This document shows, one piece after another, positions 45,901 to 55,585 of a DNA stretch of 64,000 nt. This DNA comes from Marinobacter szutsaonensis (GTDB taxonomy: Bacteria; Pseudomonadota; Gammaproteobacteria; Pseudomonadales; Oleiphilaceae): assembly GCF_039523335.1 (NCBI RefSeq), contig NZ_BAAAFC010000002.1, forward strand, positions 62,001 to 126,000, given 5' to 3'. The number at the start of each line of letters is the position of its first letter. Within the stretch, counting starts at the first letter, position 1. The translations under genes were made by a program, and so were the position numbers. The notes under the pieces were generated by a model that was not told where the DNA came from, did not search any database, and saw only the letters and a program-made list of their open reading frames with translations.

Positions 45901-48417
45901 ATGGTTTCCAGGAAGAAAGACAAAGGTGATCCTCACGCCGACCGTGAGGCCCAGAAATACGACAACCCTATCCAGAGCCGGGAATTCATCCTCAAGCATT
46001 TGAAGGACCGGGGAGCGCCAGCCACCCACGAGACCCTGTGTGAGGAGTTGGGCCAAAGCTCGCCGGAAGGCATCGAGGCCTTACGCCGCCGGCTGATTGC
46101 CATGTGTCGCGACGGACAGATGATCTGTAACCGTCGTGGCGCCTATCTGCCGATCGAAGAGGCGGATCTGGTCACCGGCAAGGTGACCGGTCATAAGGAT
46201 GGCTTCGGTTTCCTGATTCCCGATGATGGTGGCTCCGACCTGTTCCTTACCGCCCGGCAGATGCGCCAGGTGTTTCATGGCGATCGGGTTGCGGCTCGCG
46301 TGGACCGCGTCGATGACCGCGGCCGCCGTGAGGGCAAGATCGTCGAAGTGCTGGAGCGCAATACCAGCCAGATCGTCGGCCGTTTTTTCCGGGAGAGTGG
46401 TATCAGTTTTGTGGTGCCCGAAAATGCCCGCATCAATCACGAGATCCTGGTGCCGGAGGAGCACGTTGGTGAGGCCTACCAGGGCCAGTATGTCGTGGTT
46501 GAGATCCTGCGTCATCCCACTGTCCGTACTCAGCCGTTAGGCAAGGTGATTGAAATTCTCGGCGAACACATGGCGCCGGGCATGGAAATCGACGTGGCCA
46601 TCCGCTCCTATGAGATTCCTCACAGCTGGCCGCCCGCCGTGGGTGAGCAGGCCGCCGCCATCCCTGCGGAAGTGGAAGAGAAGGATAAGCAGAACCGGGT
46701 CGATATCCGGCACCTGCCGCTGGTCACCATCGACGGCGAGGATGCCCGGGACTTCGACGACGCCATCTATTGCGAACCACGCCCGCGCGGGGGCTTTCGC
46801 CTGCTGGTGGCAATTGCCGATGTGTCTCATTATGTCCGTCCGGGCACGCCGCTGGATGAGGAGGCGCTTAATCGGGGCAATTCCGTGTACTTCCCGGATC
46901 ATGTGGTTCCGATGCTTCCGGAGAAGCTGTCCAATGGTTTGTGTTCCCTGAACCCGGGGGTTGACCGGTTGTGCATGGTGGCCGACATGACCCTCAGTGC
47001 CAACGGTCGCATCAGTAGCTATTCCTTCTACCAGGCCGTGATGCACAGTCACGCTCGTCTCACCTATAACAAGGTCAGCGACATCCTGGAGCGGCCGGAT
47101 TCCGAGCCGGGCTACCGGCTGAGTCAGCAATATTCAGAAGTGTTGCCTCAGCTGTACAACCTCTACGAGCTCTACAAGCTGCTACGCTGGGCCCGTACCG
47201 AGCGGGGTGCTATCGACTTCGAGACCACCGAAACCCGGATCATCTTCGATGCCAATCGCAAGATCGAGGAAATCGTGCCGGTGCACCGCAACGACGCCCA
47301 CAAGATTGTCGAAGAATGCATGCTGTGTGCCAACGTGGCTACAGCGCGTTTCCTGAAGAAACACAGTACTCCGGCCCTGTACCGGGTACATGAAGGTCCG
47401 TCGGAAGAACGACTGGCAGCACTCCGGCTGTTCCTGGGCGAGCTCGGGTTGCAGCTGCGCGGTGGCGACAAGCCGACATCCGCGGACTACCAGGAACTGT
47501 TGTCCCAGATTGCCGATCGCCCGGATGCCGATGTGATCCAGACCGTGATGCTGCGCTCGCTCAGTCAGGCGGTATATAGCCCGGAGGAAAGTGGTCACTT
47601 CGGTCTGGGCTTTGCCAGCTACGCCCACTTCACCTCACCGATCCGGCGTTACCCGGACCTGATTGTGCACCGGGCGATCAAGTCCCGGATCCACAATCCC
47701 GAGGTCAAGAAGGATGTGGTCACGCCTCCGGTCACCGATCCGGAACTGGCGGAATATCCCTACGATTATGCCCGCCTGGAACAGCTGGGCGAGCATACCT
47801 CCATGACCGAACGGCGCGCTGATGATGCCACCCGGGATGTCATGGCCTGGCTCAAGTGCGAGTTCCTCAAGGATCACGTGGGCGAGGAGTACAACGGCGT
47901 GATTTCCGCGGTGGTGCCCTTCGGCTTCTTTGTGGCACTGGAAGACATCTACATCGAGGGGCTGGTGCATGTCTCCACCCTCAGTGGCGACTACTTCCAT
48001 CACGATTCCGCCAAGCATCGCCTGATCGGTGAACGCACGGCGGTGAGTTTCCGTCTGGGCGATGATGTCCGGGTACGCGTGACGCGGGTGGATCTGGAGG
48101 ATCGCAAGATCGATCTGGAGCTGGTCAGTGAGCCCCGACGCCGCAAGGCGGACCGGGAAGCTCTGGATATCTCCCGTCGCGAGGAACGCGGTAAAGGGAA
48201 AGGCAAGGACAAGGGCAAGGGCCGTGGTGCCGGAGGCAGAAAAGCCTCCCGGGGCCGGAGCAAGGGCAAGCCCGAGTCGGCCGCGCCCGCCAAGGGCAAG
48301 TCGGGCAGTGCCAAGGAGAAGCTGGTTGCTGAGGCCGCCCGCGAAGCCGGAAAGAAGTCGGGCAAGTCCGGAGCGGCCGGATCCGGCAAGAAACCCAGGC
48401 GCAGAACCCGGAAGTGA
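45901..48417 (+). CDS. rnr: Exoribonuclease R
   Basis: RNase R degrades structured RNA 3' to 5' and takes part in rRNA and tmRNA quality control. The 838-residue protein has a helix-turn-helix start (ALRRRLIAMCRDGQMICNRRGAYL), cold-shock domains, the RNB catalytic domain (DGEDARDFDDAIY, with catalytic Asp) and an S1 domain (about 640-730). It ends in about 110 residues very rich in Lys, Gly and Ala (RGKGKGKDKGKGRG). AAGGA precedes ATG 45901. rlmB follows 36 bases later, as in E. coli. Confidence 0.97.
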   Translation: MVSRKKDKGDPHADREAQKYDNPIQSREFILKHLKDRGAPATHETLCEELGQSSPEGIEALRRRLIAMCRDGQMICNRRGAYLPIEEADLVTGKVTGHKDGFGFLIPDDGGSDLFLTARQMRQVFHGDRVAARVDRVDDRGRREGKIVEVLERNTSQIVGRFFRESGISFVVPENARINHEILVPEEHVGEAYQGQYVVVEILRHPTVRTQPLGKVIEILGEHMAPGMEIDVAIRSYEIPHSWPPAVGEQAAAIPAEVEEKDKQNRVDIRHLPLVTIDGEDARDFDDAIYCEPRPRGGFRLLVAIADVSHYVRPGTPLDEEALNRGNSVYFPDHVVPMLPEKLSNGLCSLNPGVDRLCMVADMTLSANGRISSYSFYQAVMHSHARLTYNKVSDILERPDSEPGYRLSQQYSEVLPQLYNLYELYKLLRWARTERGAIDFETTETRIIFDANRKIEEIVPVHRNDAHKIVEECMLCANVATARFLKKHSTPALYRVHEGPSEERLAALRLFLGELGLQLRGGDKPTSADYQELLSQIADRPDADVIQTVMLRSLSQAVYSPEESGHFGLGFASYAHFTSPIRRYPDLIVHRAIKSRIHNPEVKKDVVTPPVTDPELAEYPYDYARLEQLGEHTSMTERRADDATRDVMAWLKCEFLKDHVGEEYNGVISAVVPFGFFVALEDIYIEGLVHVSTLSGDYFHHDSAKHRLIGERTAVSFRLGDDVRVRVTRVDLEDRKIDLELVSEPRRRKADREALDISRREERGKGKGKDKGKGRGAGGRKASRGRSKGKPESAAPAKGKSGSAKEKLVAEAAREAGKKSGKSGAAGSGKKPRRRTRK

Positions 48418-48453
48418 GTTCTGAACAGTAACCCGTAATCAGGATCAGAATCA

Positions 48454-49191
48454 GTGTCCCAGGAATTTGTCTTCGGGTGGCACGCGGTTGAGGCTGTCCT
48501 CAAGCGCGAGCCGGAAAGATTGCAGCAGGTCTGGATCCAGACCGGGCGCCAGGACAAGCGTGTCAGGGCCATCACCGATGCGCTCGACAACCTCGGCGTG
48601 CGCTGGCAGGTTGTACATCGCCGTGAACTCGATGAGCGGGTCTCCGGTGTTCATCAGGGTGTGGTCGCAGCCGTGTCGGAAAGCCGGGAATGGACCGAGG
48701 GCGACCTGCTGGCCCAGTTGGAGAAGAGCGACAAGCCGCCGTTTCTGCTGGTGCTCGACGGCGTGACCGATCCCCACAACCTGGGGGCCTGCATGCGAAC
48801 CGCGGACGCTGTCGGTATACAGGCGGTCATTGTGCCCAAGGACAAGTCCGCGTCCCTGACCCCGGTTGCCCGCAAGGTTGCCTGTGGCGCGGCTGAAACC
48901 GTGCCGTTCGTGCGCGTGACCAATCTGGCGCGTTTTCTGAGATCCCTGCAGGAGCAGGGCGTCTGGCTGATCGGCACTGCCGGCGAGGCCAAAGCCACGC
49001 TCTATCAGGCGGATTTCAAGGGGGCGGTGGCCCTGGTGATGGGGGCCGAGGGCAAAGGTATGCGGCGCCTGACCAAAGAGCACTGTGACCAGTTGATCAA
49101 CATTCCCATGCTGGGGCACGTGGACAGCCTGAATGTTTCCGTCGCCACCGGTGTGTGTCTGTACGAGGCGCTGCGTCAGCGCCTTGGTTAA
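48454..49191 (+). CDS. rlmB: 23S rRNA 2'-O-methyltransferase RlmB (G2251)
   Basis: RlmB methylates the 2'-OH of G2251 in 23S rRNA. The 245-residue SPOUT enzyme has FGWHAVEAVLKREP near the GTG start, DGVTDPHNLGACMRTAD, MGAEGKGMRRL and PMLGHVDSLNVSVATGVCLYE. It is probably cotranscribed with rnr, and a hairpin terminator lies downstream. Confidence 0.96.
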   Translation: MSQEFVFGWHAVEAVLKREPERLQQVWIQTGRQDKRVRAITDALDNLGVRWQVVHRRELDERVSGVHQGVVAAVSESREWTEGDLLAQLEKSDKPPFLLVLDGVTDPHNLGACMRTADAVGIQAVIVPKDKSASLTPVARKVACGAAETVPFVRVTNLARFLRSLQEQGVWLIGTAGEAKATLYQADFKGAVALVMGAEGKGMRRLTKEHCDQLINIPMLGHVDSLNVSVATGVCLYEALRQRLG

Positions 49192-49194
49192 CCC

Positions 49195-49223
49195 TTGCAC
49201 AGAAGGCGCTGGGCGCCTAGAAT
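49195..49223 (+). promoter_or_regulatory. Sigma-70 promoter of the rpsF operon
   Basis: TTGCAC (49195-49200), a 17-base spacer and TAGAAT (49218-49223), with start expected near 49229. The -35 box lies four bases after the rlmB stop. The expected ribosomal-protein operon promoter. Confidence 0.7.
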
Positions 49224-49227
49224 ACGT

Positions 49228-49256
49228 CACCCCTTTTTTTAAGGGGTGGTTTTTTA
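49228..49256 (+). terminator. Hairpin with T-tract between rlmB and rpsF
   Basis: CACCCCTT (49228-49235) and AAGGGGTG (49241-49248) form an 8-bp stem with loop TTTTT, followed by GTTTTTTATT. It should end rlmB transcripts. It coincides with the predicted rpsF start site, so it could also act on new rpsF transcripts. Confidence 0.75.
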
Positions 49257-49323
49257 TTGCCTGAACAAACGGGCAGTAAGGCCGCGCTTTTGATCAAGCC
49301 TTTCGTTGTAAAGCCTTATTGAT

Positions 49324-49369
49324 AAAGCAAAAAGAAACCGGCAGCCCGAGGCTGTCACCTCCTTGCTTT
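49324..49369 (+). promoter_or_regulatory. S6:S18-binding leader RNA motif of rpsF (candidate)
   Basis: The leader has an outer 7-bp stem AAAGCAA/TTGCTTT (49324-49330, 49363-49369), an internal loop with AACCG on one side and CACCTCC on the other, and an inner 6-bp stem GCAGCC/GGCTGT with a CGA loop. This arrangement matches my memory of the S6:S18 autoregulatory RNA motif found before rpsF in many bacteria. It lies 70 bases before the ATG. Confidence 0.55.
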
Positions 49370-49438
49370 CATGCTCAACAGGGCGGCAAGACGCCGCGCG
49401 GTTGAAAAAGGAAGCTGTTTAAACCGTAGGGAGAACTC

Positions 49439-49855
49439 ATGCGTCACTACGAAATCATATTCATGGTACATCCGGATCAGAGCGAGCAGGTGCCCGCGAT
49501 GATCGAGCGTTATACCGGCGTCATCACTGAAGATGGCGGCAAGGTACATCGCCTGGAAGATTGGGGCCGTCGTCACCTGGCTTACCCGATCAACAAGATC
49601 CACAAGGCTCACTACGTCCTGATGAACGTCGAGTGTTCCCAGGCCGCTATGGACGAGCTGACTCACAACTTCCGGTTCAACGATGCCATCATCCGTGACC
49701 TGATCCTGCGTCGCGATGAAGCCGTGACCGATATGTCTCCGATGAAAGCCGCCGAGTCCCGTGAGGACCGTCGTTCAGGTGGTGAAGACCGTCCGCGTCG
49801 TTCGGCCGATTCTGACAGCCGTCAGAAGTCCGAGTCCCAGGACGAAGAAGAGTAA
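49439..49855 (+). CDS. rpsF: Small-subunit ribosomal protein bS6
   Basis: bS6 binds h22-h23 of 16S rRNA as a pair with bS18. The 138-residue protein starts [19 protein letters not shown] and contains [14 protein letters not shown] and [13 protein letters not shown] charged Arg/Asp/Ser-rich tail (about 105-138) ends DEEE, as in many proteobacterial S6. GGGAGA precedes the ATG. It is likely controlled by the leader motif upstream. Confidence 0.98.
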   Translation: MRHYEIIFMVHPDQSEQVPAMIERYTGVITEDGGKVHRLEDWGRRHLAYPINKIHKAHYVLMNVECSQAAMDELTHNFRFNDAIIRDLILRRDEAVTDMSPMKAAESREDRRSGGEDRPRRSADSDSRQKSESQDEEE

Positions 49856-49880
49856 TTTACCGGAGTTGAGGAGTTAAGTT

Positions 49881-50111
49881 ATGGCTCGTTTTTTCAGACG
49901 TCGTAAGTTCTGCCGCTTCACGGCAGAAGGTGTTAAAGAGATCGATTACAAGGATCTGGACACCCTGAAAGGCTACATCACTGAAACCGGCAAGATCGTG
50001 CCCAGCCGCATCACCGGCACCAAAGCACGTTATCAGCGTCAGCTGGCTACCGCTATCAAGCGTGCCCGCTACCTGGCACTGCTGCCGTATACGGACAGCC
50101 ACGATCACTAA
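49881..50111 (+). CDS. rpsR: Small-subunit ribosomal protein bS18
   Basis: The 76-residue bS18 begins [17 protein letters not shown] and has the conserved [33 protein letters not shown] region. One N-terminal Cys is kept. It follows rpsF by 25 bases in the same operon. Confidence 0.98.
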   Translation: MARFFRRRKFCRFTAEGVKEIDYKDLDTLKGYITETGKIVPSRITGTKARYQRQLATAIKRARYLALLPYTDSHDH

Positions 50112-50136
50112 AAACAGATAGACAGGATTTGGGGCC

Positions 50137-51003
50137 ATGCGTGCACTAGCACAGTTTGTAATGCGCGGTCCCCTGCAGGCCGGCGGGGTTGCAGCAGTTA
50201 CCACTGCGATACCTCTGCTGTTCTGGATAGGCGCAGCGGTAGTCGGCCTGGTGATTCTCAGGCTGGGTATCGCGCAGGGGCTGAATGTCGGCCTCTGGGC
50301 ATTGCTTCCGGCACTTGGCTGGAGCTGGTTCGGGCAGGACCCGACGGCTCTGGCGGTATTGCTCCAGACAATGCTGATGGCGTACATCCTCAGAACCACG
50401 CTGTCCTGGGAAAGAGCCCTCCTTGGAGGGAGCTTTCTGGCGATTGTCACGGGCCTGATGTTGCCCGTGCTCTATCCCGGTTTGCTGGACGATCTCGTTC
50501 AGGCCGGGGTGGAATTTTACGAACAGTACAACGCCGAAGTGGCCCGCACCCTCGGGGGCGATCTCGAGAAGGTGATCCGGGACACGATGAACGCCAGCAT
50601 GGCGGGTACCTACCTGGCAACGGCCGTGGGTATGACGATGCTGGCCAGGGCATGGCAGGCCGGGCTTTATAACCCCGGTGGTTTCCGGAAGGAATTCCAT
50701 GCCCTGCGGCTGTCGCCGGTGGTGGCAGTGTTGTGTGCGGTGACCATGCTGATTGGTCCCCTCCTGGGCCTGAACTCGATGTTGCTGGCTTGGGCTGCGG
50801 GCACACCCCTGTTCCTGGCGAGTATCGCCCTGGTTCATGGCGTTGTTGGTCGTAAACAGCTGAGCGGGAACTGGCTGGCGATGTTCTACATCGCGCTGTT
50901 GCTGCTGGGCCCAAGCCTGATGATTCTGTTAGTGGTTATGGCTTTTGTGGATAGCTGGCTGGATATCCGGGGGCGTATCAAACCTGCCGGGCCGGCTGAA
51001 TAA
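50137..51003 (+). CDS. DUF2232 (YybS-like) membrane protein
   Basis: A 288-residue inner-membrane protein with seven or eight hydrophobic segments and a soluble helical part at about 120-155 ([21 protein letters not shown]). It belongs to DUF2232, found between rpsR and rplI in pseudomonads and relatives, also called YybS-like. Its job is unknown; similar proteins are near ribosomal or phosphodiesterase genes. It is 25 bases after rpsR and 20 before rplI. Confidence 0.88.
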   Translation: MRALAQFVMRGPLQAGGVAAVTTAIPLLFWIGAAVVGLVILRLGIAQGLNVGLWALLPALGWSWFGQDPTALAVLLQTMLMAYILRTTLSWERALLGGSFLAIVTGLMLPVLYPGLLDDLVQAGVEFYEQYNAEVARTLGGDLEKVIRDTMNASMAGTYLATAVGMTMLARAWQAGLYNPGGFRKEFHALRLSPVVAVLCAVTMLIGPLLGLNSMLLAWAAGTPLFLASIALVHGVVGRKQLSGNWLAMFYIALLLLGPSLMILLVVMAFVDSWLDIRGRIKPAGPAE

Positions 51004-51023
51004 AGCACGAAGAGGTTAACGAG

Positions 51024-51470
51024 ATGGAAGTTATTCTGCTCGAGAAAGTTGCAAACCTTGGCTCCCTGGGTGACAAGGTAAAGGTAAAGGCCGGTTACGG
51101 TCGTAATTTCCTGCTTCCTTATGGCAAAGCTGTACCTGCCACAGAAGCAAACCTGAAGGCGTTCGAAGAGCGTCGTGCCGAGCTTGAGAAGGCTGCTGCC
51201 GAGAAGCTGGCTGCTGCCCAGGCGCGTGCCGAGGCACTGGAAGGTGCTTCTTTCACCATCAGCTCCAAAGCCGGTGAAGAAGGCAAGCTGTTCGGTTCTA
51301 TCGGTGTGCGCGACATTGCTGACGCGATCACTGCCGGTGGCACCGAAGTAGAGAAGAGCGAAGTGCGTCTGCCGGAAGGTCCGATCCGCGTGACCGGCGA
51401 GTACGACATCGAACTTCAGCTGCACTCTGACGTTGAAGTCACCGTCAAGCTGGCGGTAGTTGCGGACTGA
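51024..51470 (+). CDS. rplI: Large-subunit ribosomal protein bL9
   Basis: bL9 has an N-terminal rRNA-binding domain ([29 protein letters not shown]), a long connecting helix and a C-terminal domain ([24 protein letters not shown]). The 148-residue length is standard. It is the last gene of the operon, with a terminator after it. Confidence 0.98.
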   Translation: MEVILLEKVANLGSLGDKVKVKAGYGRNFLLPYGKAVPATEANLKAFEERRAELEKAAAEKLAAAQARAEALEGASFTISSKAGEEGKLFGSIGVRDIADAITAGGTEVEKSEVRLPEGPIRVTGEYDIELQLHSDVEVTVKLAVVAD

Positions 51471-51519
51471 TCCGCAGCAGGTCAATGTAAGGTCGGGGCA
51501 ACCCGGCCGAGCTTGATTG

Positions 51520-51557
51520 AACGGGCCCGAACCGGAGACGGTTTCGGGCCCGTTTGT
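51520..51557 (+). terminator. Rho-independent terminator after rplI
   Basis: A long stem (51520-51534 with 51539-51554, one bulged base) enclosing GAGA, followed by TGTTTC. It separates the rpsF operon from dnaB. Confidence 0.8.
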
Positions 51558-51608
51558 TTCTGGTATTCTTATCAGTTCCTGAGCTTACCCCAATCCTGAA
51601 GCGTTCTT

Positions 51609-53015
51609 ATGGCCAAGCCCAATCTGAAACCTGCCAGTACCGACCTGGAAACCAGCCGCATCAAGGTGCCTCCGCATTCAGTGGAAGCCGAGCAGGCCGT
51701 CCTCGGTGGCCTGATGCTCGATAACCGCCGGTTCGACGAAATTGCCGAGGTCATCTCGGCCGCGGATTTCTATCGTCAGGATCATCGCCTGATTTTCGGC
51801 GCTGTTGAGCGCCTGGCCAGTGAAAGCGAACCGCTGGATGTGGTGACCCTGGCCGAGTTTCTGGAGCGGGCCGGCGACATTGAGGACGCCGGCGGTTTGT
51901 CCTACCTGGCCGAACTGGCGGAAAAGACTCCCGGTGCTGCCAACATTCGCGCCTATGCCGACATCGTTCGCGAGCGCTCGATCCTGCGACAGCTGGTGGA
52001 AGTGTCCGGCCAGATTTCCGATTCCGCCTTCAATCCCCTGGGGCGCACCAGTAACGAGATCCTGGATGAGGCCGAGCGAAATGTCTTCCGGATTGCCGAA
52101 TCCCGTAACAAGGAAGGCTCCGGCCCGAAGGCCATCAACCCGATCCTGACCCAGACTCTGAGCCGGATCGAGGAACTGTTCGAATCCGGAGAGCAGACCA
52201 CCGGCCTGACCACCGGTTTCCGGGATCTGGACGAGAAGACTTCCGGTATGCAGCCGGCAGACCTGATCATCGTGGCGGGCCGCCCCTCCATGGGTAAGAC
52301 TACCTTCGCCATGAACATTGTCGAGAACGCCCTGATCAGCACCGGTACGCCGGTACTGGTGTTCAGTATGGAGATGCCGGCGGATGCTCTGGCCATGCGC
52401 ATGATCTCCTCCCTCGGGCGGATCGACCAGACCAAGGTCCGGGGCGGTAAGCTCGAGGAAGATGACTGGCCCCGGCTGACCTCCGCCGTGAGCCTGCTCA
52501 AGGACAAGCCCCTGTATATTGACGATACCCCGGGTCTGAGCCCCACGGAAATGCGTTCCCGGGCCCGCCGTATCGCCCGCGAGAATGACGGCAAGCTGGG
52601 CCTGATCATGGTGGACTATCTGCAGCTGATGCGGGTGCCGGGCAACACCGAGGGGCGGACGGCGGAGATCTCGGAGATCTCCCGGTCCCTGAAAGGCATT
52701 GCCAAGGAGCTGAGCTGCCCGGTGGTGGCCCTGTCGCAGCTGAACCGGAGTCTGGAACAACGGCCCAACAAGCGGCCGGTGAACTCGGATCTTCGGGAAT
52801 CCGGTGCGATCGAGCAGGATGCCGACGTCATCATGTTCGTGTACCGGGATGAGGTCTACAACGAGGACACCCCGGACAAGGGCATCGCCGAAATCATCAT
52901 CGGTAAGCAGCGGAACGGCCCCATCGGCACCGTGCGCCTGGCCTTCATCGGCAAGTACACCAAGTTCGAGGACCTCGCCCACGGCGATTACAGCGATTAC
53001 GGTGACGACTACTGA
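51609..53015 (+). CDS. dnaB: Replicative DNA helicase DnaB
   Basis: DnaB is the hexameric 5'-3' helicase of the replication fork. The 468-residue protein has an N-terminal domain starting at PPHSVEAEQAVLGGLMLDNR and a RecA-like domain with Walker A AGRPSMGKTTFAMN, Walker B LIMVDYLQLM and SQLNRSLEQRPNKRPVNSDLRESG. No intein interrupts it. The stop overlaps the alr ATG by one base. Confidence 0.98.
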   Translation: MAKPNLKPASTDLETSRIKVPPHSVEAEQAVLGGLMLDNRRFDEIAEVISAADFYRQDHRLIFGAVERLASESEPLDVVTLAEFLERAGDIEDAGGLSYLAELAEKTPGAANIRAYADIVRERSILRQLVEVSGQISDSAFNPLGRTSNEILDEAERNVFRIAESRNKEGSGPKAINPILTQTLSRIEELFESGEQTTGLTTGFRDLDEKTSGMQPADLIIVAGRPSMGKTTFAMNIVENALISTGTPVLVFSMEMPADALAMRMISSLGRIDQTKVRGGKLEEDDWPRLTSAVSLLKDKPLYIDDTPGLSPTEMRSRARRIARENDGKLGLIMVDYLQLMRVPGNTEGRTAEISEISRSLKGIAKELSCPVVALSQLNRSLEQRPNKRPVNSDLRESGAIEQDADVIMFVYRDEVYNEDTPDKGIAEIIIGKQRNGPIGTVRLAFIGKYTKFEDLAHGDYSDYGDDY

Positions 53016-54091
53016 TGCCGCGCAGCACCATCGCCCGAATCGATTTGCAGGCGCTCCGGGACAATTTTTCCCTGGCGCAGAAGCTGGCCGGAAGCGCCCG
53101 GGCCATGGCCGTGGTCAAGGCCGATGGCTACGGCCACGGTATCCGGCCGGTAGCGCTGGCGCTGGCGGAAATGGCGCCCAAGTACGCCGTGGCCTGCCTG
53201 GAAGAGGCGCTGGCCATCCGTGATGCGGGCCTCCGGCAACCGGTGGTTCTGCTGCAGGGTGTGCATGAAGAAGGGGATCTCTCAGGTTGCCTTGCGCACG
53301 GGTTCGAACCGGTATTGCACAGCCAGGCCCAGCTGAAGTGGCTGGAGTGTTGCGGTGACCGGCCGGGCTTCTGGCTCAAGGTGAACAGTGGCATGAATCG
53401 CCTGGGCTTCAGGCCGGCGGAGCTACCCGGTGTGATGGCGGCAATCGATGCCATGGGAGCCCGCCCCCGACTATTGGGGTTTGTCACCCATTTCGCCTGC
53501 GCGGACGACCCTTCAAGTTCCCGGACGGCCGAGCAGACCGAAAGTTTCGTTCAAGGCACCGCGGCCTGGCCGGAGCTGATGCGCAGTGTTGGCAACTCCG
53601 CAGCGCACTTTCTGCCCGGCCAGCCTCTGTTTGACTGGAGCCGGCCTGGCATCATGCTTTACGGCGGCTCTCCGTCTGTCGGCAAGATCGGTCCGGAGCT
53701 GGGTCTGAAGCCGGTGATGACACTGGAGGCGCCTCTGATCAGCACGCGGATTGTGAAGGCAGGGGAGGCGGTGGGCTATGGCTCCGCCTGGGTCGCCGAA
53801 CAGGACACGCCCATGGGCATGGTGGCCATCGGCTATGGCGACGGCTATCCGCGACACGCCGGTACCGACACCCCCGCAGCGGTAGGTGGCCAGCGCATCC
53901 GGCTGATTGGCAGGGTCTCGATGGATATGCTGGCGGTGGATCTCACCAACGCGCCGGATGCCCGGCCCGGCGACAGGGTGGAGTTGTGGGGCGAGACGGT
54001 GGGCGTGGATGAGGTTGCTACCTGCGCCGGCACCATCTCCTATGAGCTGATGACCGGTATTACCGCCCGGGTACCGCGAGAATACCGCTAA
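53015..54091 (+). CDS. alr: Alanine racemase
   Basis: Alr converts L-Ala to D-Ala for peptidoglycan. The 358-residue PLP enzyme has the cofactor Lys in AVVKADGYGHG and the second-site region VAIGYGDGYPRHAG plus RVSMDMLAVDL. It is translationally coupled to dnaB (TGATG). Order dnaB-alr is common in gammaproteobacteria. Confidence 0.97.
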   Translation: MPRSTIARIDLQALRDNFSLAQKLAGSARAMAVVKADGYGHGIRPVALALAEMAPKYAVACLEEALAIRDAGLRQPVVLLQGVHEEGDLSGCLAHGFEPVLHSQAQLKWLECCGDRPGFWLKVNSGMNRLGFRPAELPGVMAAIDAMGARPRLLGFVTHFACADDPSSSRTAEQTESFVQGTAAWPELMRSVGNSAAHFLPGQPLFDWSRPGIMLYGGSPSVGKIGPELGLKPVMTLEAPLISTRIVKAGEAVGYGSAWVAEQDTPMGMVAIGYGDGYPRHAGTDTPAAVGGQRIRLIGRVSMDMLAVDLTNAPDARPGDRVELWGETVGVDEVATCAGTISYELMTGITARVPREYR

Positions 54092-54105
54092 CGCCCGGCC
54101 GCAGC

Positions 54106-54462
54106 TCAGCCTGCTTCCGGTTCGTGAATGATCTCCTCGATGAAGTCGAGGATGGCAGCAAGGCTGCGGTCGTCGAGCTTTTTCAGCACCTTGTGGACCA
54201 CCATCTTGCTGCCCTTGAGCATGCTGCTGATGCCCATTTTCGCCATGCCCAGCATCATGCTGCTGGCCTTGAGGCGGCGTAGGGGTTCCAGGAAGAAGAA
54301 GTCCAGGCCTTCCTCGGTCAGTTCGACGATCAGCTCGTAGAGCTTGTCGATTGCTTCTTTATCGGCCTTGCCGCGTTCGCGGAGTTCACCCACGGTGTAC
54401 AATGCACGGGTCCGGAGTTCGTCCGGTATCGGCGCGACAATATGGCTCTGTTGTTTCAGCAT
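54106..54462 (-). CDS. Conserved-looking helical hypothetical protein
   Basis: A 118-residue soluble protein that I do not recognise. It is predicted almost all helical (RTRALYTVGELRERGKADKEAIDKLYELIVEL) with a Met- and Lys-rich middle (SSMMLGMAKMGISSMLKGSKMV) that could be amphipathic. It ends in an acidic helix (FIEEIIHEPEAG). GGGAAGCCAC gives a modest ribosome site. It converges with alr, 14 bases between stops. Confidence 0.7.
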   Translation of the reverse strand: MLKQQSHIVAPIPDELRTRALYTVGELRERGKADKEAIDKLYELIVELTEEGLDFFFLEPLRRLKASSMMLGMAKMGISSMLKGSKMVVHKVLKKLDDRSLAAILDFIEEIIHEPEAG

Positions 54463-54624
54463 GTGGCTTCCCGTTGTTGTATGCTCTTGAAAGAGATGGC
54501 AAAGATATTAGACGCTGGCGTGTCAGGCCGAGTGTTATTCTAAGAGGCCCGGCCAACAAACCATTGGCCTTACCGTTTCGGGCCGTCCGTCACTCAAGTG
54601 AAAACCTGGAGGCATTGATTCCTC

Positions 54625-55500
54625 GTGCACGTACTTGTTGTCCATGACTACGGCCCCCTCGGGAAAGTCCTGCTGGAGCGCCTGCGGGAAACCCACCTGC
54701 AGATCAGTCCGCTGCTGGTCAGTGACGCCGCCAGTGCCGATCTCAATGCTCTGGATAACTGGATTCCCGAAGACACAGACCTGATCGTCAATGCCCTGTG
54801 GCTGGCCGACCCCGAAGTGGCGCAGAAGGACCCTGAGGATACTCACAAGGCAGCGTTCTCGTTGCCGGTGGCCATGGCCGAGTATGCCCGGGAGCACGGC
54901 CTTGCGCTGTTCCAGCTGTCATCCTGCTATGTCTTCGACGGCCGCAAGCAGAGTGGCTACATCACCTCCAATCCGGGCCAGCCCATGAACGAGCTGGGCA
55001 ACTGGCAGTGGGAGTGCGAGCAGGCGTTACGGTCACTGCTGCCGAGGCACATTATTCTCCGCACAGGCTGGAGCCTGGCCCGCTTCATCCGCAAGGTTCA
55101 GGCGAGTACGGCCGCCGGCGAGACCCTGTCGCTGCCGGGACGGTGCCGGGGGCAGCCGGTTGCCGTCAAGGACCTGGCGCGGGTCATGACTGCGGTCATC
55201 CTGCAGCTGGACTGTGGTGCCGAGGTATGGGGCACCTACCAGTACGCCGGTGCCGAAGAAATCAATCTCTATGAGCTGGGGCTGGCGATTGCCGGGTTGC
55301 CCGGCATTCCCGAAGGGATACGGGTGGTCGATGAGGTTCCGGACTGGGGCCACCTGGAACCGGTGAACACCACGATGATCTGTACCAAGATCCGCAATAC
55401 CTTTGGCGTCAAGCAGCAACCCTGGCGTTCCGGGCTGGTAGAGGAGTTGGCAGTGCTGAAGAAGCGGGAAGGGAAGGAAACGACGGAGACGGCCGGGTAG
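54625..55500 (+). CDS. RmlD-like sugar-nucleotide-binding protein
   Basis: A 291-residue NAD(P)-binding Rossmann protein of the dTDP-4-dehydrorhamnose reductase (RmlD) family. The N-terminal HVLVVHDYGPLGKVLLERL lacks the full GxxGxxG pattern, and the SDR-type Ser/Tyr part is SSCYVFDGRKQSGYI. It is not near other rhamnose genes, so it may have another substrate. The start is GTG 54625 with GGAGG eleven bases upstream. Followed by a palindromic element. Confidence 0.8.
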   Translation: MHVLVVHDYGPLGKVLLERLRETHLQISPLLVSDAASADLNALDNWIPEDTDLIVNALWLADPEVAQKDPEDTHKAAFSLPVAMAEYAREHGLALFQLSSCYVFDGRKQSGYITSNPGQPMNELGNWQWECEQALRSLLPRHIILRTGWSLARFIRKVQASTAAGETLSLPGRCRGQPVAVKDLARVMTAVILQLDCGAEVWGTYQYAGAEEINLYELGLAIAGLPGIPEGIRVVDEVPDWGHLEPVNTTMICTKIRNTFGVKQQPWRSGLVEELAVLKKREGKETTETAG

Positions 55501-55523
55501 GTTGAGGCCAGGGCGATGAAAAT

Positions 55524-55572
55524 GGGGTCAGAAGAAAGCTTTCTTCTGACCCCGTCTTATATCTTCTGACCC
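55524..55572. repeat. Perfect 30-bp palindrome with GGGGTCAG arms
   Basis: Bases 55524-55538 are exactly complementary to 55539-55553, with no loop. Each arm begins GGGGTCAGAAGAAAG. A further copy of CTTCTGACCC follows at 55563-55572. It lies between the RmlD-like gene and the convergent anr and can end transcription, but its head also fits the short GGGG(A/T)CAG elements spread through many proteobacterial genomes. Confidence 0.7.
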
Positions 55573-55585
55573 TGCTTTAACCGTC

